Shown: positions 24,791 through 38,127, counted from the first letter of the stretch. The stretch: DNA of 64,000 bases from Archegozetes longisetosus (GCA_018873245.2 JAEMBT020000001.1:10512220-10576219); one strand, 5' to 3'. Program-made: numbers and translations. Notes: generated by a model from the letters alone, not told the origin.

Positions 24791-27179
24791 ATTAACTCCA
24801 CAGCATTCTTTAAGACTATTCACTTGGAATACATTTGATACTATGGTAATATTAATATTCATTAGAGTTTTGATTCATGAACTGCACGTCATTAAATTTT
24901 TTTCTACATTTAAGAGCATTTTATAATAATATTATTGAAATCTTAAAAGTATAGTCAACGTATAACCAATTATATCAAGTTTTATAATTGAGAACTAGAT
25001 AGATATCAAAATTTGTAGTAATTGTGAACAACAGTAAGTTGCTTAGAGAAGAACTTTGCATTTTTAAACATTCATAGCATAGTTCTCATGTATTATATAA
25101 AGATTTTGAAGACCTATCTTAAAAGTCTTCATCTCAGACATAGTATAAGATTACATTATAACCTTACTTTTATGAGTTCTTCGGCACTAGTGCTTTATGT
25201 AGTACAAAGTGTTCACTATATCACAGATAGACTGTATATGAATTTACTTCTAATTTGAAAGTAATGAATAAAAGAGCCAATAATGAATCTCGAATTCATA
25301 TTATCGTTCTATTCTTATTAATGACAAACTTTAAGCGAAACTTTAGAATAACTTTTTTGTTCTGATTTTTATCTATAAAGCTAATCAGATTTCAAAGAAA
25401 GAGTTCTTACATTAAGGCTTTTGTAAAATAAAAATTCATTGAAATGAATGTTTTCATTGATATTCGAACTATACTTAAAATTTAAATGTCTGCTAAAATA
25501 GTTAACACTCATACCAAATGTTAATTTCTTGTTTAACTGAAAACACATTATTGTTCAATATTTTCTTAGAATATATCAATTTTTTGAGTCAAACCAATTC
25601 ACATTACATCTTATTTTACATAAAATATTTTGCGTCTACTCAAAATGTTGTTGAAAATCTATAATGTAATTAAATAATTATTCAATTAATGAACAGTCTT
25701 AAATCCATTAAGATATGAGAGAAAATTGTTTCAATTCAACCGTTGACTTCTGAAATCTTTTTACATTAATTTGTATATCATATTTATGAGAAATCAATCT
25801 ATTCACTTAATCAATTGATCAATTATATTGCTAATTTAAAGATATTTTCTGAGATGACCTGAAATATTTTTAGTTTTTCGAACGTCCTTACAATCCTGTT
25901 CTCATGAAAACGAAATTTAATTTGAAATCAATTTTCGTCTTATTTATAATCAAATATGCTTTGGTTAAAATTTGTTTCGATTTTGATTAATATCTCGGCT
26001 GACAGTTCGGTTTCTCACAAATATGAGTACAGAAACAACTCGATTGTTTATTAAAATATTGAATTACAAGGTGTTAAAATACCTTTGTCGACTGTTTTTT
26101 CAATGTTTCTAACATTAATAAAGTTTTTATTATTCTTTAGTGTTTAAACACATAAAAAAAACCTATTAATAGATACCACGTAAGTATTAATACCAAAATT
26201 ATTTACAATTGGTACTTAATCATTTACAATAAAATAAAATTCAACTTTATAAAATCGATAAAATTTGTTGGTTAGAAACTATTTTTACCATAATATCAAT
26301 CAATATTTCAGAATTTATTGATTTTTAAAATAACTAAATTTGAAACTAGATCACTCATTGAAAAAACAATTTTTTAATAATTCAATTATTTTAACAAAAA
26401 AAATAATTAGTCAATTATCGTCAAATGCAAGATAGACTTAGCAGAACTGTCGCCAACTTTTGGTCGCTTCAAGACTTGACAAAAAAATACTTAAGTGAAA
26501 AATTTCAACCTTTGATTTGAAATTGAGCGAAAAAATTAATTGAATGAGGAACTTATTTGCAGTTTTGCAAATTTAATAATCAACATATTAAAAGACGTAA
26601 TTAATTTGATGATTTAATAGAAACTGAATTCCATTTTTTCTTTCCTGAATTATTCAAATGTTCATTATTTGATCCTAAACTATCGGTCCAAAGAACAAGA
26701 AACTGTTATCGGATAAAAATCCGTTTATGAAGATTTCAATAAATGAAATTTTTTTATAAGTATTATTTCACTTATACGGGAGTTCCACTACTCTGTGTAC
26801 AAATTGGACAAAATAAATCTGCCTCGACCAATGGATTATGGCTTCACTTTAAAAGGCCAATAGTGTGAGAGTGGATTTTTATATAGCGAAATAACAACTA
26901 TTAGACTTTAACAATTAACAATCTTTATTAATAAATAGATTGAATGAGAATACATAAAGATTTAAAAATGTCGCTCAGAGTCTAAGCTCTCTCTCTCTCA
27001 CTCTCTTACTTTCTCACTTAATTTCTAGTCTATTAATTTTTTTATACTCTTCTGACTAATTAATAGAAGAATGTTAAGAATATTTTCGAGTTATGATTTT
27101 AAGAATGTTATTCCTAAAAAGGGATGTTTAAGCATTCCAATATTAGATTCTCATAACAATTAATTTCCATTTTTAATTA
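24791..27179. other. AT-rich intergenic region with a short TC microsatellite
   Basis: No gene recognised across about 2.4 kb. A CT/TC-rich simple repeat lies at about 26984-27012. Confidence 0.35.
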
Positions 27180-27768
27180 AGATTGCTTTTAAACTCTAAT
27201 CCATGTTTTCTAAATTTGTTGTACAACTATAAGGCCGTCGGGGCCATAAATGGTAATATTATAATATATTCAGGATTTGAAAAGAGAGTCATAGGAATTA
27301 TAATATTGTTTACTAACTCGGGTTTACCATTAACATAGATATAAGTTGATAAAGAGTCAACAGGTGTCAAACCATTTATATCCTTGAGATTCAGTCCATC
27401 GTCAAAGTCTAAATCTATAATATCACGTTGAGTTTGATTGGTGAAACATAAATATAGACCAGTATTATTATAACTGAGTGAATTTATTTTCAAAGAACTT
27501 TTGCAAGATTTCGCACCACAAATAGTTTTTATTAAAGAACTCGTGTTATAACGATTGGTCTGCATGAAAGCAATGTCTGTCTATAAGTTCATATCTAAAT
27601 GCAGCCCTTACCTGCGGAATAAACCAAATGATGTACTGATTACACTCTAACTCCGAAGCATTCTAACTCTAATTCTTGTCCACTTTGTAATTCATAGCTA
27701 GAATTTACAATTTTACCATTCATGTGCAATACGGGTTTATTACCAGATATACATTTAAATACCTTCAT
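27180..27768 (-). pseudogene. Ig-domain fragment resembling the N-terminal part of a VEGFR/PDGFR-type receptor
   Basis: On the minus strand, 27768 to about 27610 encodes an Ig-like strand pattern with SGQELELECFG, then (after a frame slip) NQYIIWFIPQ, ending at donor CAG^GTAAGG. After a roughly 50-bp intron (acceptor ATGCAG), 27562-27227 gives SLKINSLSYNNTGLYLCFTN, the classic L-x-x-NTG-x-Y-x-C end of an Ig domain. It continues into a second-domain stretch, which slips frame again near 27255 to read NITIYGPDG. The cysteine/tryptophan/cysteine spacing and the following linker recall Ig domains 1-2 of receptor tyrosine kinases of the PVR/VEGFR group. No signal peptide, further Ig domains or kinase were found nearby. 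Two frame breaks and the lack of continuation argue for a decayed fragment. Confidence 0.45.
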
Positions 27769-29171
27769 GAAAAAAGCGAGAAAAGTAGATTTAAATACAT
27801 TTTATACTTAATTGTCACACTGAATGTTTTCAAGTATGCGAGAGAAGTAATGTTTGTATTAATTAAAAATCTAATTAATACTATAAACAAATTTTACCAC
27901 TTATTTATTTCCCTAAAGAACGCTATATTATCAAAAATTTATTCAAAGATTACATTTAGTTTAAATTTATATGGTAACAATATACGTGATTAGTTTACAA
28001 GGAAAAGCTTACATAAGATGCCGAGGTTTGCATGTTATACGTACATTTTGCAAAGTTAAGCCTAATATCATTAGTTATGAGATCGTCGATATTTCTAGAG
28101 GTAAACAATTTGGTAAACGAAACCTAACAACCATTCAGACGATAAAAAGGGTCAACATATCAAAATTACATCAATGTAATCGTGAATGATATTCAATTAA
28201 AACAATTAAATTAGACTGCTTATCTGCTGTTTTTAAGTAGATTTTCATAAATTAATTCATATTAATAAATTTGTATTTGTTATTCATTAATTGTTAGTGA
28301 CTCACAAAACGATATCTCTTAATGTGACCATTACATTCAATAACTTTACTAAATTGTTATATAACTCAAGTTATTATTAAAATTAGTTTATATTAGTTCT
28401 TTTTGAAGACAAAAATTATTTTTCTCTCTAATTAAAATTTCATTTAACATTTGATCAAGTACTCAATAAGTTATTTTATCTTTATCTGTGAACTTATAAA
28501 TCTTTAGCGTGCAAAAGTGTAGCCGTCTATAAATCATTGTTAAAAAATGAAAATGCCGTCATGAAAGGATAAATCTATATTTTTAACATGAAAAGTGATA
28601 TTTAATTATTTTTTAAAAATGTAAACTAAGGATCAAATTCCTGAATAATTACTTTTAATACTCGAGGTAATCAGCGATCAGAGACTAGAATAGCCTAACC
28701 GTTTGTCACGGTTGTTCTCATTCGATTTATACTATTCCTAAAATTGTGCGATTAGTAATAAAGCGTTCGACAAGCATACATACAAATTGTGTTTTTCTTA
28801 CAAAAACTGTTTATTAGATTATAAATAACAATAAATACTCTATCTTAAGGATTTGTTTCTTTGTTATTGTTGAAAAACCGACCGATCAATGTGCCAAAGG
28901 AATAGCCTCTGACTATTGATCAATAGAAAATGAAAAATTAAGAATCGGTCAAATATGTTTAAACCAATTTATAACTTATAAAACACTTTTAATGATTTTA
29001 TTTAAAGTTAAAAATTAATGAGAAAACGTTTCAATCTATTTTCTAAAATTTTTGAGGAATTTTCATTATTCTATTCAGAATTTTCAATAATAAATTGAAT
29101 GTATTATATTTTAACTTTTGTCAAATTTAATTAAATGAAATTTTATTATTGAAAATTTGGAATACAATGCA
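27769..29171. other. Intergenic region, nothing recognised
   Basis: AT-rich. The plus-strand open frames at 27724-27993 and 27971-28189 show no motif and partly mirror the Ig fragment. Confidence 0.3.
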
Positions 29172-29352
29172 ATTTAATATTTGATGAACTCCAACAAAGC
29201 TATGGCAAAATAAAATTTTTTGACTAAAAGCAAGAATCCAAAATATAATAAATTCAGTTCATTCAATATTAATATATTTTAGATTTTTGTTCGTCAAAAA
29301 AGTGTATTTTATTTTGTCATATTCTTTTTAGAGTTCATCAAATATAAAATTT
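29172..29352. repeat. Small inverted repeat
   Basis: TATTTGATGAACTC (29181) and GAGTTCATCAAATA (29332) are inverted copies. Further inside lie GGCAAAATAAAATTTTTTGAC and a diverged inverse of it. This forms a hairpin-like unit of about 180 bp, probably a degenerate MITE. Confidence 0.4.
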
Positions 29353-29853
29353 TGTTCGGTTTTAGTTTTATTAGACATGTTGCCGGCAGTGTTAAAACTT
29401 TTTTAAACTTACTGGTTATTAAATACTTTCATATTAATAACTGAACTTAATGCCACATGGTGTCGCTCAAGAATGTTACGCCAGCCAAATAACATTATGT
29501 GTAATATTAATATTATACTTGGTATCTCTCATTAAGAGGGTACTGTCTACAAGTAAATAAACTCACTTTCGACTACTTAAGGAGTGTGTGAAATTTATTT
29601 ATATCTAACAAATACAGGATACTAAAATAGCTTAGTTATTAGTTTGAAAAGGCTTAGCATTAACACTTTTTGTAATGACTATCTCTTTGAAATGACCCAA
29701 TATAGTACACCTCAGTCCTAAAAAACTCGGAAAAAGCTAAATTCAAACAAATTAGTGTTGCGCTTTTTATACTTTATAATTCTTAATGAATTTTCAAACA
29801 GAAATAGGGTTTCTTATGATGTACTTATATCGTTGATTGATGAGTGCGTAGTA

Positions 29854-30313
29854 TTCAGTTCAGTCCCAAAATTTGAGTTCGCATAAGACTAAATGGTAAA
29901 GAAATTTTATAATCGGAATCGTCTCCTAGTTTTATATGAGTCTGGCATCAAATCAGTTTAAAAACTTGACCAATTAACTGGGATACTCTTAAGCACAATT
30001 TATGGTCATCTGGAGAGGTTTCAGTCAGTATCTGGCAGATTATCAAAGATTTAATTGAGAAAAAAGAACCAAAAAAATTGGCGATATGTGGGATAAGCTA
30101 TGTATACGATATAGAGACATTTTTCGCGTCTGTGCTGAGGTCAACTCAACTCTGTATTTAAGTTCGAAGAGAGCGAATTAAATACTGGAGTTGTTTATAA
30201 AAACATTATTTAGAGTGCTATTTATAACTCAAGCTTGATATAATTGAATTTGAACAACTTCAGATAAAAATATGAATAATTGTAATTTCCGAATTTTTTT
30301 GGACTGAGCTGTA
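29854..30313 (+). mobile_element. Tc1/mariner-like remnant
   Basis: Flanked by TA on each side (29852-29853, 30314-30315). The left end is TTCAGTTCAGTCCCAAAA; the right end, read inward, is TACAGCTCAGTCCAAAAAAA. The interior reads broken transposase-like pieces including a helix-turn-helix-like STIYGHLERFQ and an EKKEPKK stretch also seen at 13570-13950. A lone similar tip (CCTCAGTCCTAAAAAACTCG) lies at about 29710. It is inactive. Confidence 0.55.
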
Positions 30314-30975
30314 TAATTTAACTATAGTATAAATAAACAATCGAACAGTGTACCTTCAGTTTTAAATTTAGAAAAACGTGGGAAACCAAAGAAAAGTATA
30401 TAAAGGGACAGTCTTAGAGAAAGTCAGGGGGAAATAGACAATCTTTAGTAATATCTCAGTTATGCTCTGTAACTTCACGTTATGCATAATAAAATTCTTG
30501 TAAAATAGACAAAAGTTTTCTTCATTTCTATCAACTTTATTTGCACCTTAGGTAAGTGATATGCAAAGTTGTGAAACTTTCTTTAATGAATAATAGGTAC
30601 ACATTATGTTCTCTATCGAGTCCAGCCAGACTCTTAGATAGGGAATCAGGTAAAAAGGATTTGGAATCTTACATCGAGGCCCCTGATTTCAAATCTTTGC
30701 GCTAAGACACACTAAATGAAAAACTCCACACAAAAACTTAGATCGAGTTTTTCATTCACAATGAGATCCCGAGTCACAAAAATAATTGTGACAAGTGTTT
30801 GTGTTAGTGTGCACGAATCTCCTGAGAGGTTGGTCCTTGTCGCTCATATTTGTCGACTAATCAAAAGTCGCACTAAAGTTCTGGCAACTTCAGTGAAATC
30901 TGATTATCCTATTGTGCTTGATGAAAAAATACATCAAATAAAAATTCACTGAAGAGAAGTTCAATTCGTTCATTT

Positions 30976-31797
30976 ACCAAACACGGGTTGGCTTTTACTT
31001 TTGTGTGAAGCTGGGGAAACCATTACATATATATATATTTATTATCAGCATGACTTGACAAGCAAAAAATTCTCAAGCCACACCCACCTCCGCCCACTTC
31101 TAAGCTCCGCCCACCAAAAAAATTTCAAGCCACACCCACCAAAATTTTCTTAAATTTCTATCTAAGCATACTATTTAAGAATATGCAATCGGACTCTCAA
31201 AATTCCTTCTGTGGGCGAAGTTATGAATTTTCAAAATTTCGATATTTCAATAGTAACTAGGACATCCTTTATGTCTAGTTTTTCGTGTTGACTTACTATC
31301 CGTTTTTAGGAAAAATACAGAACTATAAGATATTAGGCATTCAAGGAAAACAAATTTTTACCAAGATTTACCAAAAATTTTTTGGTGGGCGGAGCATAAA
31401 ATGGTCGAAGGTGGGCGTGGCTTGCGAATTTTATTTGTCATGTAATGCTGATAACAAATATATATAAATGTAATTGCTACAACAGCTTTACGGAAAGTAA
31501 AAGCTTCGTCAAAGTTTTGAAAAATCGAACTTTGAACGTTTATAACTCCGCCCACAAGGAATTTTGAGGATCCGCTTGCATATTTTTAAACAGTACATTT
31601 AGATAAAAATTTAAGATAAATTTGGTTAGTGTGGCTAAAAATTTTTTTGGTGGGTGGAGCTTAGAAGTGGGCGGAGGTGGGTGTGGCTTGAGACTTTTTT
31701 GCTTGTCAAGTCATGCTGATAATAAATATATATATATGTAATGGTTTCCCCAGCTTCACACAAAAGTAAAAGCCAACCCCAAACACGAGTGTTTGGT
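30976..31797. mobile_element. Foldback element with ~170-bp inverted ends and inner palindromes
   Basis: The left arm (30976-31145) and right arm (about 31630-31797) are inverted copies sharing GGTTGGCTTTTACTTTTGTG, GAAGCTGGGGAAACCATTAC and CACACCCACCTCCGCCCACT. The centre carries a second inverted pair around CTTGTGGGCGGAGTTATAAA (near 31540) and its partner near 31205. The GGGCGG/CCGCCC words are striking in this AT-rich setting. It is non-coding. Confidence 0.65.
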
Positions 31798-32311
31798 TGA
31801 ATAATTATTTATTATTAAAGTTTCAAATTTTTTAAATAAGAGAGTGAGAAATTATAGATATTATTGATCTGAAATAAAAAACTTTGAAAATTTTTTTTAA
31901 AAACTTATAGTATTCAAAACTTTTCTAAAAACAACTCTTATATGAATAATTAAATTATTTCAAACAGTTTTTACTGCACGCTATAATTCAATTATGAAAT
32001 AAAAGACTTTAGTTCTTAAGTTGTATCACCAAAATTAAATAAAGTCTTAATTTATTTCGTCATTCTTATATATCGTTCGAAATAAATAGATATATAGTAT
32101 CAATAAATTTATATCTTTCTTGAAACTCATTAGTTTTTGACTAATGATTTTTTACTCATAAGTGATAACAAGATCATTAAAACTTTAATGAAAAATATTG
32201 TAAATATAATTTTATTAACAGTCCTGCTTATGAATTATTGAATGTGTTCATCTGATGTAATGTCCAAATTTCAGGAGTTTTCGAATTTTAATATAAGAAT
32301 TTCACAGAAAA

Positions 32312-33752
32312 ATGAATAAAATTTTTACAACTGTGGATATTTTTGAGCAATCAAGACTAGGTAAAAACGACTTGATTGTTAAAGATATTAATTCACCTCT
32401 CCGTAAATATATTTTGATGTATAGACATGATACAAATGATTATTTCTATACTGAAAACGAGAAAAGAAACACAAAATTTAAGAACTATGGTTTGATTATT
32501 TATTTATTCTTGAATCTAATACGATACTTGTTCTACTTTTTTATTTATCGCAATGGAATTCCTCTTTATTACTTCGATTTGGCCCAACATTTTGGTGGAA
32601 TAAGTAAATTGTTTCACTTAATGACAAGCATAAGTTTGATTCAAGTAATAATCATTTTAAGTATTTTCAATCTTAAAAATGACTTATATTTTCAGTGGCT
32701 CGATATATTGAGAGCATTGAAAGGTGTACGAACAGTTCCATTAAGAAGAATGTTCGACATAAAAATAATAGAAAATTTTTTTAGAAAAATCAGATTACTC
32801 TTATTCTTAATCAAACTTGGATTAAATTTCGCAAATTTATTGAGTTTATTAATTTCGATATCTATTATGTTTATATCCTTCTCGTTTTACGATTTTTTAA
32901 AATATGGGATAATCACTTCTTTACTGTATTATTCTCATTTGTATCCATACATTGCTATCATTTCGTACAGTTTTTTCTATTACTTCATTGTCTGTTATTA
33001 CTGTAAACTTAGACTCAAGTCATTCAATAGAAAACTATCAATGATTTCAATTAGAAATGTTTTCGTTAGTTATAAAATAGTGAGACAATTATTAGAAGAA
33101 CATAACAGAATTTGCAATCATATTAAAATTCACAACAAATTTTGGCAAAAATATTCTTTTACTATGACTTACACTATGATTCCATTCAACTTATTATTAT
33201 TACAACAGTTACTATTCGAACAATTATTTCTATTTCCGTTCATTCTCGGATCCGTATTCCTGATCGGATGCTTATTTTCACATTTTATGCTCAACAATAT
33301 GACCGCATCTATTAATAGAGAGGCAAAAAATTCATACAAATTCTTGTATAGATTTTATCTTAATATCAACTTAATTCTGAGTTTGAATCACAAAATTAAA
33401 GTAATTATAAAATAATAAAATCTATTAATACTAATAAAATCTTTAAATACTTTAAAATGTTTATAATCAGGTAATGAATGAATTCGAAAGAGTGAATGAT
33501 AGAAACAGTGAGATTGGATTTTCTTGTGGTAATCAGTACGTTATGACACCAATCATAGCATTTAAGGTAAGTCATTTTCAATTTAGTCTTAAAGCTACGT
33601 TCGAATTGCTATCGAATTCTTAATGAATATGTAACCCATGAACTATAAGAATAAGTTATAATTTAATGAATTATTATTTGTATTTTCAGATATTTGTAAT
33701 ATTTGGTCGTTTCTTCATATTAATACATAATTTTGTTCATATTCTTAAGTGA
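32312..33752 (+). CDS. GR-like 7TM chemoreceptor, subfamily A, intact (415 aa)
   Basis: Gene 4. Exons: 32312-33400 (donor AAA^GTAATT), 33471-33566 and 33690-33752, both introns phase 0, total 1248 nt. It starts at a true ATG with upstream stops. It carries the subfamily marks SPLRKYILMY, HFGGISKLFH, QWLDILRALKG, YYCKLRLKSFN, EEHNRICNH, NKFWQKY and ASINREAKNS. Exon 2 has GFSCGNQYVMTPIIAFK and exon 3 begins IFVIFGRFF. It is closest by eye to genes 1 and 3. Role as for gene 2: a predicted chemosensory ligand-gated channel, family assignment by architecture. Confidence 0.72.
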
Positions 33753-34244
33753 AACCTCAATGACACGAATAAAAATTAGTTTAAAACTTAGTTTAAACAT
33801 ACGTTATGCTTTAAAACAATTGAAATCTATAAAAGTGTAACAATTTTCTTTTACTTTACTGTAGAAAATACAAGTTTTAATCAAAATGAGAAAAAGACCC
33901 TAAAATTTATTAGTTTTAGTATTTACAGAGAATTGTTAGGGTTTGAAATATTCAATCGCATGCGATTTTTTCATTATGTTTGAAAAGTGATTCCCATTTT
34001 GTTTATAAAACAATATCTTAATCTAAATATTAGACTAAAACTGAACTAAAATTGCATTATATGATCCAAATATTTGAAGCCCTAATTAATCTTTTAGGCT
34101 CAAGTTTTATTAGCAGGTGTACTGATAAGTTGCACTTTAAAGATTAAAAGATTTATAAAACCTGAAATAGTAAAGTAAAAGAAATTTATCACACTTGATT
34201 TTATAGTGTGTTATTGTAAGTCTTCGTGAAGTACACTCATTGAC
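33753..34244. other. Intergenic region, nothing recognised
   Basis: AT-rich sequence between GR gene 4 and a MITE fragment. No gene or repeat called. Confidence 0.3.
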
Positions 34245-34402
34245 AAAACTATCAAATGTTTTAACATTAGAATGCATTGTTTGACAACTAAATATTTGTA
34301 ATGACTAATAAGATCGGCATTTTTCTTTTTAAAAATGCAAGGGAGGGTCCCCTTAGATATTTTTGTCCCGTCATGAGACAAGCAAGAGGTGGTCACCCTA
34401 TT
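34245..34402. mobile_element. MITE family GGTGACCACC, copy B (one end only)
   Basis: Matches the right end of copy A (15400-15533): TGTTTGACA, ATTTTTCTTTTTAAA, ATATTTTTGTCCC and the terminal GAGGTGGTCACC. The other end is missing. Confidence 0.6.
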
Positions 34403-34539
34403 TATTAGGGTGTTGAAAAAGATACTTTCTATTGCATTGTATACTTCAAATTCTACCTAAACCTTGAAAAGTGTTGAATCATTATTGTATTGCGGGATTT
34501 AGAATGAAAAATTATTAATCGGACGAAAATTATTATATT

Positions 34540-36545
34540 GATGCCTATAAACCTCTGTTAAACTGAGTTCTAGGATTTTGGTCTACTTTCATTACTCAAC
34601 ATCTCGGACGATATAACACAAGGCAAAAGGATATTTTAGATGGATTTTCAAATTATCAAAAAGTGCAAATGAAGTACCATATCTTTCAAAAATTGCTCAA
34701 ATGCTCAACACTCCTGTCCATATTGGGACTCTTGTCATATTGAATAGACATGACTAAATATATATCAAATAAAATCTCATTTGAGAGGGCTTTTCGTTTA
34801 TTCACTTATAAAACATATGTGTTCGATAAAATATTTAGTAATTATAAAAATTCCATATTTATGGGTAAACTCAAAAAAGTTTAGACTACAGGAATCTATC
34901 AGAGGTATCAGAAATTTAAGTTTGTAAGCAAAGCTAACGTTATATATAATTCTTTTACCTGATGGAGCTGAATTTTTAAGAAGTCATTACATCAGAACTA
35001 ATTCTTTTTTTAGTCAAATTTCGGAGTTTTTAGAAATTTCAATAGAGCTAAGTGGAGAACATATTTGATAGCCTCCTGAATGATCACCGACCAGATAACT
35101 TAAAAACGGTAGGAACTAATGAAATATCTCAATGATCTTAAGAGATATCTTATACATTTTTAAAGTCATTATTTAAAAATTTTGCTTAAAAGTACTTTAG
35201 GCTAAAACTTTAAGAGTTAATTATGCAACAAGGAGATAACATTAAATTATTGATTTTTATTCATTGCATATAAGACAAACTTTAATGAAAATATTTTCTT
35301 AAAGCTTATAAGTTTCAAAGTATTTCTAATGAAAATAATTTTGATGACAATCATTAAGTCATTCTTAGATCAAAAAGCTATTACTGCACGTCAAATTTCA
35401 ATTATCAAACATAAGCTTACTGGACCTCTATCTTGGTTAATTATAAATAGCACTTTTCGTAATATATCACTTCATTTTTCTAGTAGATCATCAGATTTAA
35501 TCCTCTAAGTTTTTAACGTATGGCTGTGAGGTGCTGCTTCTGATCAATTTTCAATTTTAAGTTGACAGCATCTCAAGAACGAAGTGATCTTTTGATAATA
35601 CATTTTATTGATACGTCTAGGCATGCTTTCATTGGTTCAACGCATCTAAGCGTACAATACGTAGCAGAATATTAAGGTATAGTGCAACGGCATTGATGAT
35701 GCCTATAAACCCCGCTTTTACTGACGCCTAGGATTTTAGTTTACTTTTCTTTACTCAAAAGCTCAGACGTTTGTCCAATATCACAGTTTTGGCAATTTAT
35801 TTTCTATTCATAAATAAAAAGGAAGGCTTAATGATAAATAAAGCAAAAGTTGAACAACAGTCTATTTTAAGAGATCCCGTCATGAGTATCTAATTCTTTT
35901 AGATTGCACCAATTCTTTTATATTCATCTTAAGTATAGTAATTTGCAAACTGTTATTTATTATTATTAATAGTTTTTATTCAATGATTAGGCCTCAAATG
36001 TTGTAGATCTTCGTGTTTCAAATTATTTACTATCAATTATTTCTGGTGTTGTGAAATGACCAGCGATTCTATAGTGTTTCAATTTGAATATATCTAAATA
36101 TCTGACTCTCTTCACAAGAGATCTTAACTTTGATATCAATACTATTTCTGGTAAACAATTGAAATGTCTATTTCAAGTCTTCATATTTTATGAGTTAACT
36201 AATTTGATGATTTCAATCAGAAATTATTAAATAAAAGTACTATAAATTAAAACCTAATCAATAGACATTTGCATTTATTCATTTATAAAACATAAGCGTT
36301 GGACCACAAATTTTTATCGAATTTGTTTCATAATCGCACATACTATTATTAATTTTATTGATCATAAGTAAAAGTTGAGTAAAAGTTTTCGAATTATGAT
36401 AATGATGTTCACAAGAAATAAGTTATTTTTATTTTTGAAGAAAACTTTTCTTGCACGTCAAATTTCAATTATCGAATTAGTACTACGTCAAAACATTATA
36501 AATAGTATTTCTCTGAATTTTTTCGTTATTTTTACTATCGATCAT
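34540..36545 (+). repeat. Direct duplication of a ~0.9-kb unit upstream of GR gene 5
   Basis: About 34540-35480 and about 35690-36545 share, in the same order: a TGATGCCTATAAACC block; a TTATTCACTTATAAAACATA-type block; and GCACGTCAAATTTCAATTAT followed by an ATAAATAG stretch. Divergence is clear, so the duplication is older than the inverted one. The downstream copy directly precedes GR gene 5, so the unit may include an old receptor upstream region. Confidence 0.55.
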
Positions 36546-36730
36546 GAGTTGATATTTTCATCTTAATCGCGAACTATAAGAATAAGATCAGTACAAATTC
36601 AGTGATATACTTGAAGAAAACAAGTTTAAACAAACATCATATTTAGAACTTGGTGAATACGTCTTCATTTGGTCTAATTAACAAATTTTAAACAAAGTTC
36701 TGGTTTCTTATAGTTATTGGAGTAGAAATT

Positions 36731-38127
36731 ATGGGCGATTTTGATACAAATCAACTTTTACATAAAAGTATAATCATTGAATCAGCTCAAAATCATTTGT
36801 ATAGAATTGGGTTATGTCTTACGTCGACAAATACAACACAAACAAATCAATTTCACAATCCTTTACTCATATTTATTATAAATAACATTCTTATGATCAA
36901 AAATATCATTTCATTGTTATTGCCTGAAGATAATGAAAAACTATTCATAATTAATGGAGACTTTTCTTACTTTCTGGGAATACGCATTCATTATAACATC
37001 GGTTGTGGTCTCTATGTCTTCTTAGCCATAACTTCACAGCTCATATATTATTACAACTATAAAAACGACATACAACCTAATTATCTCAAATTGTTTCAAA
37101 TGATGTCGGGTTTGGTTTCACCAAAAAGTATTGGCTTAACAAATAAACAACAAATCCATAAAATGATAAAACGAACGAAAATACTATTCTCTGTTTGTAA
37201 TTTTGTTATTGAGAAAAGCGTCATGACACTTTCCTTCATATTAAGTATAACACCATTTATAATGAATTGTTCGATATTCGACACAATCATTTTCGGCTTA
37301 CCTAACAGTATATTATATTGCTTATGTTGTCATTACATATATTCTATCAATTTATGGCAAGTCGTCTACTTTTATGTCATCTGTCATTACCTTAAAGTGA
37401 AAATAAGACAAATTAATAAACAAATATTGAATAAACTCAATAGAAAACGACCATTCAATTCTCAAATGATTGAAAATGCTATTCACTCATTAAATCAAAT
37501 CTATTGTGAGATAAGTGAATATAACACTGGGTTTTGGTCAAAATATTTGCTATCGATTTGGTTGATATTCGGATCAGTTATAACTAATGTCTTGTATTTC
37601 GTATTTTTTTCTGATATGAATATCATTTGTAGATTAGTTTTCATATATGCCATCACTTTAAATATAATTATTTTTTTGATTATAATCAATAGTTCGGCTT
37701 CAGTTAATTATGAGTCGAGTAAATCATTTAAACTTCTCAATAAAATCGTAGTTTCATATAATCAACGTTATATTAGGGGCCAATTCAAATATCGATTGTT
37801 TGGTTTGACCTCAAACAGAATTCAGGTAAAATAGTTTTTAGATACATTTAAAAAACCAAAAGTATAAATAAAAATTTTTTTTTATTAAAAGTTAATGGTA
37901 CTGATCGAAAGGGCTGGTGAGAAAAGAATTGGATTTTCGTGTTGGAAATTATTTACCGTAAACTATTTCAGATCTTATGAAGTAATCAATTATTTGACTA
38001 ATTTTACAAAACAATTATTATACCATTTAATTAACTATGAATTATCAAACTTTTTTCATAGATATTGGCTTTTATCATAATGCTATTTTTGAAAATAGTT
38101 CAAATGTCTATTTTAAAAACTGCATAA
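36731..38127 (+). CDS. GR-like 7TM chemoreceptor, subfamily B, intact (416 aa)
   Basis: Gene 5. Exons: 36731-37825 (donor CAG^GTAAAA), 37892-37981 (30 codons, GFSCWKLFTVNYF core) and 38062-38127 (starts ILAFIIMLFLKIVQ, last TM helix), both introns phase 0, total 1251 nt. Subfamily B marks: NQFHNPLLIF, INGDFSYFLGIRIHYN, MMSGLVSPKSIGLT, ICHYLKVKIRQ, FWSKYLL, MNIICRLVFIYAI and SSASVNYESSKS. The last exon, with its ILAFIIMLFLKIVQ helix, is nearer than subfamily A to the usual TYhhhhhQF region of GRs, but TY is not kept. It is an almost identical inverted twin of the gene at 45035-46429. Confidence 0.72.

Noticed and set aside
27724-28189. Plus-strand open frames near the Ig fragment
   Set aside because: Antisense shadows or chance frames without recognisable domains.
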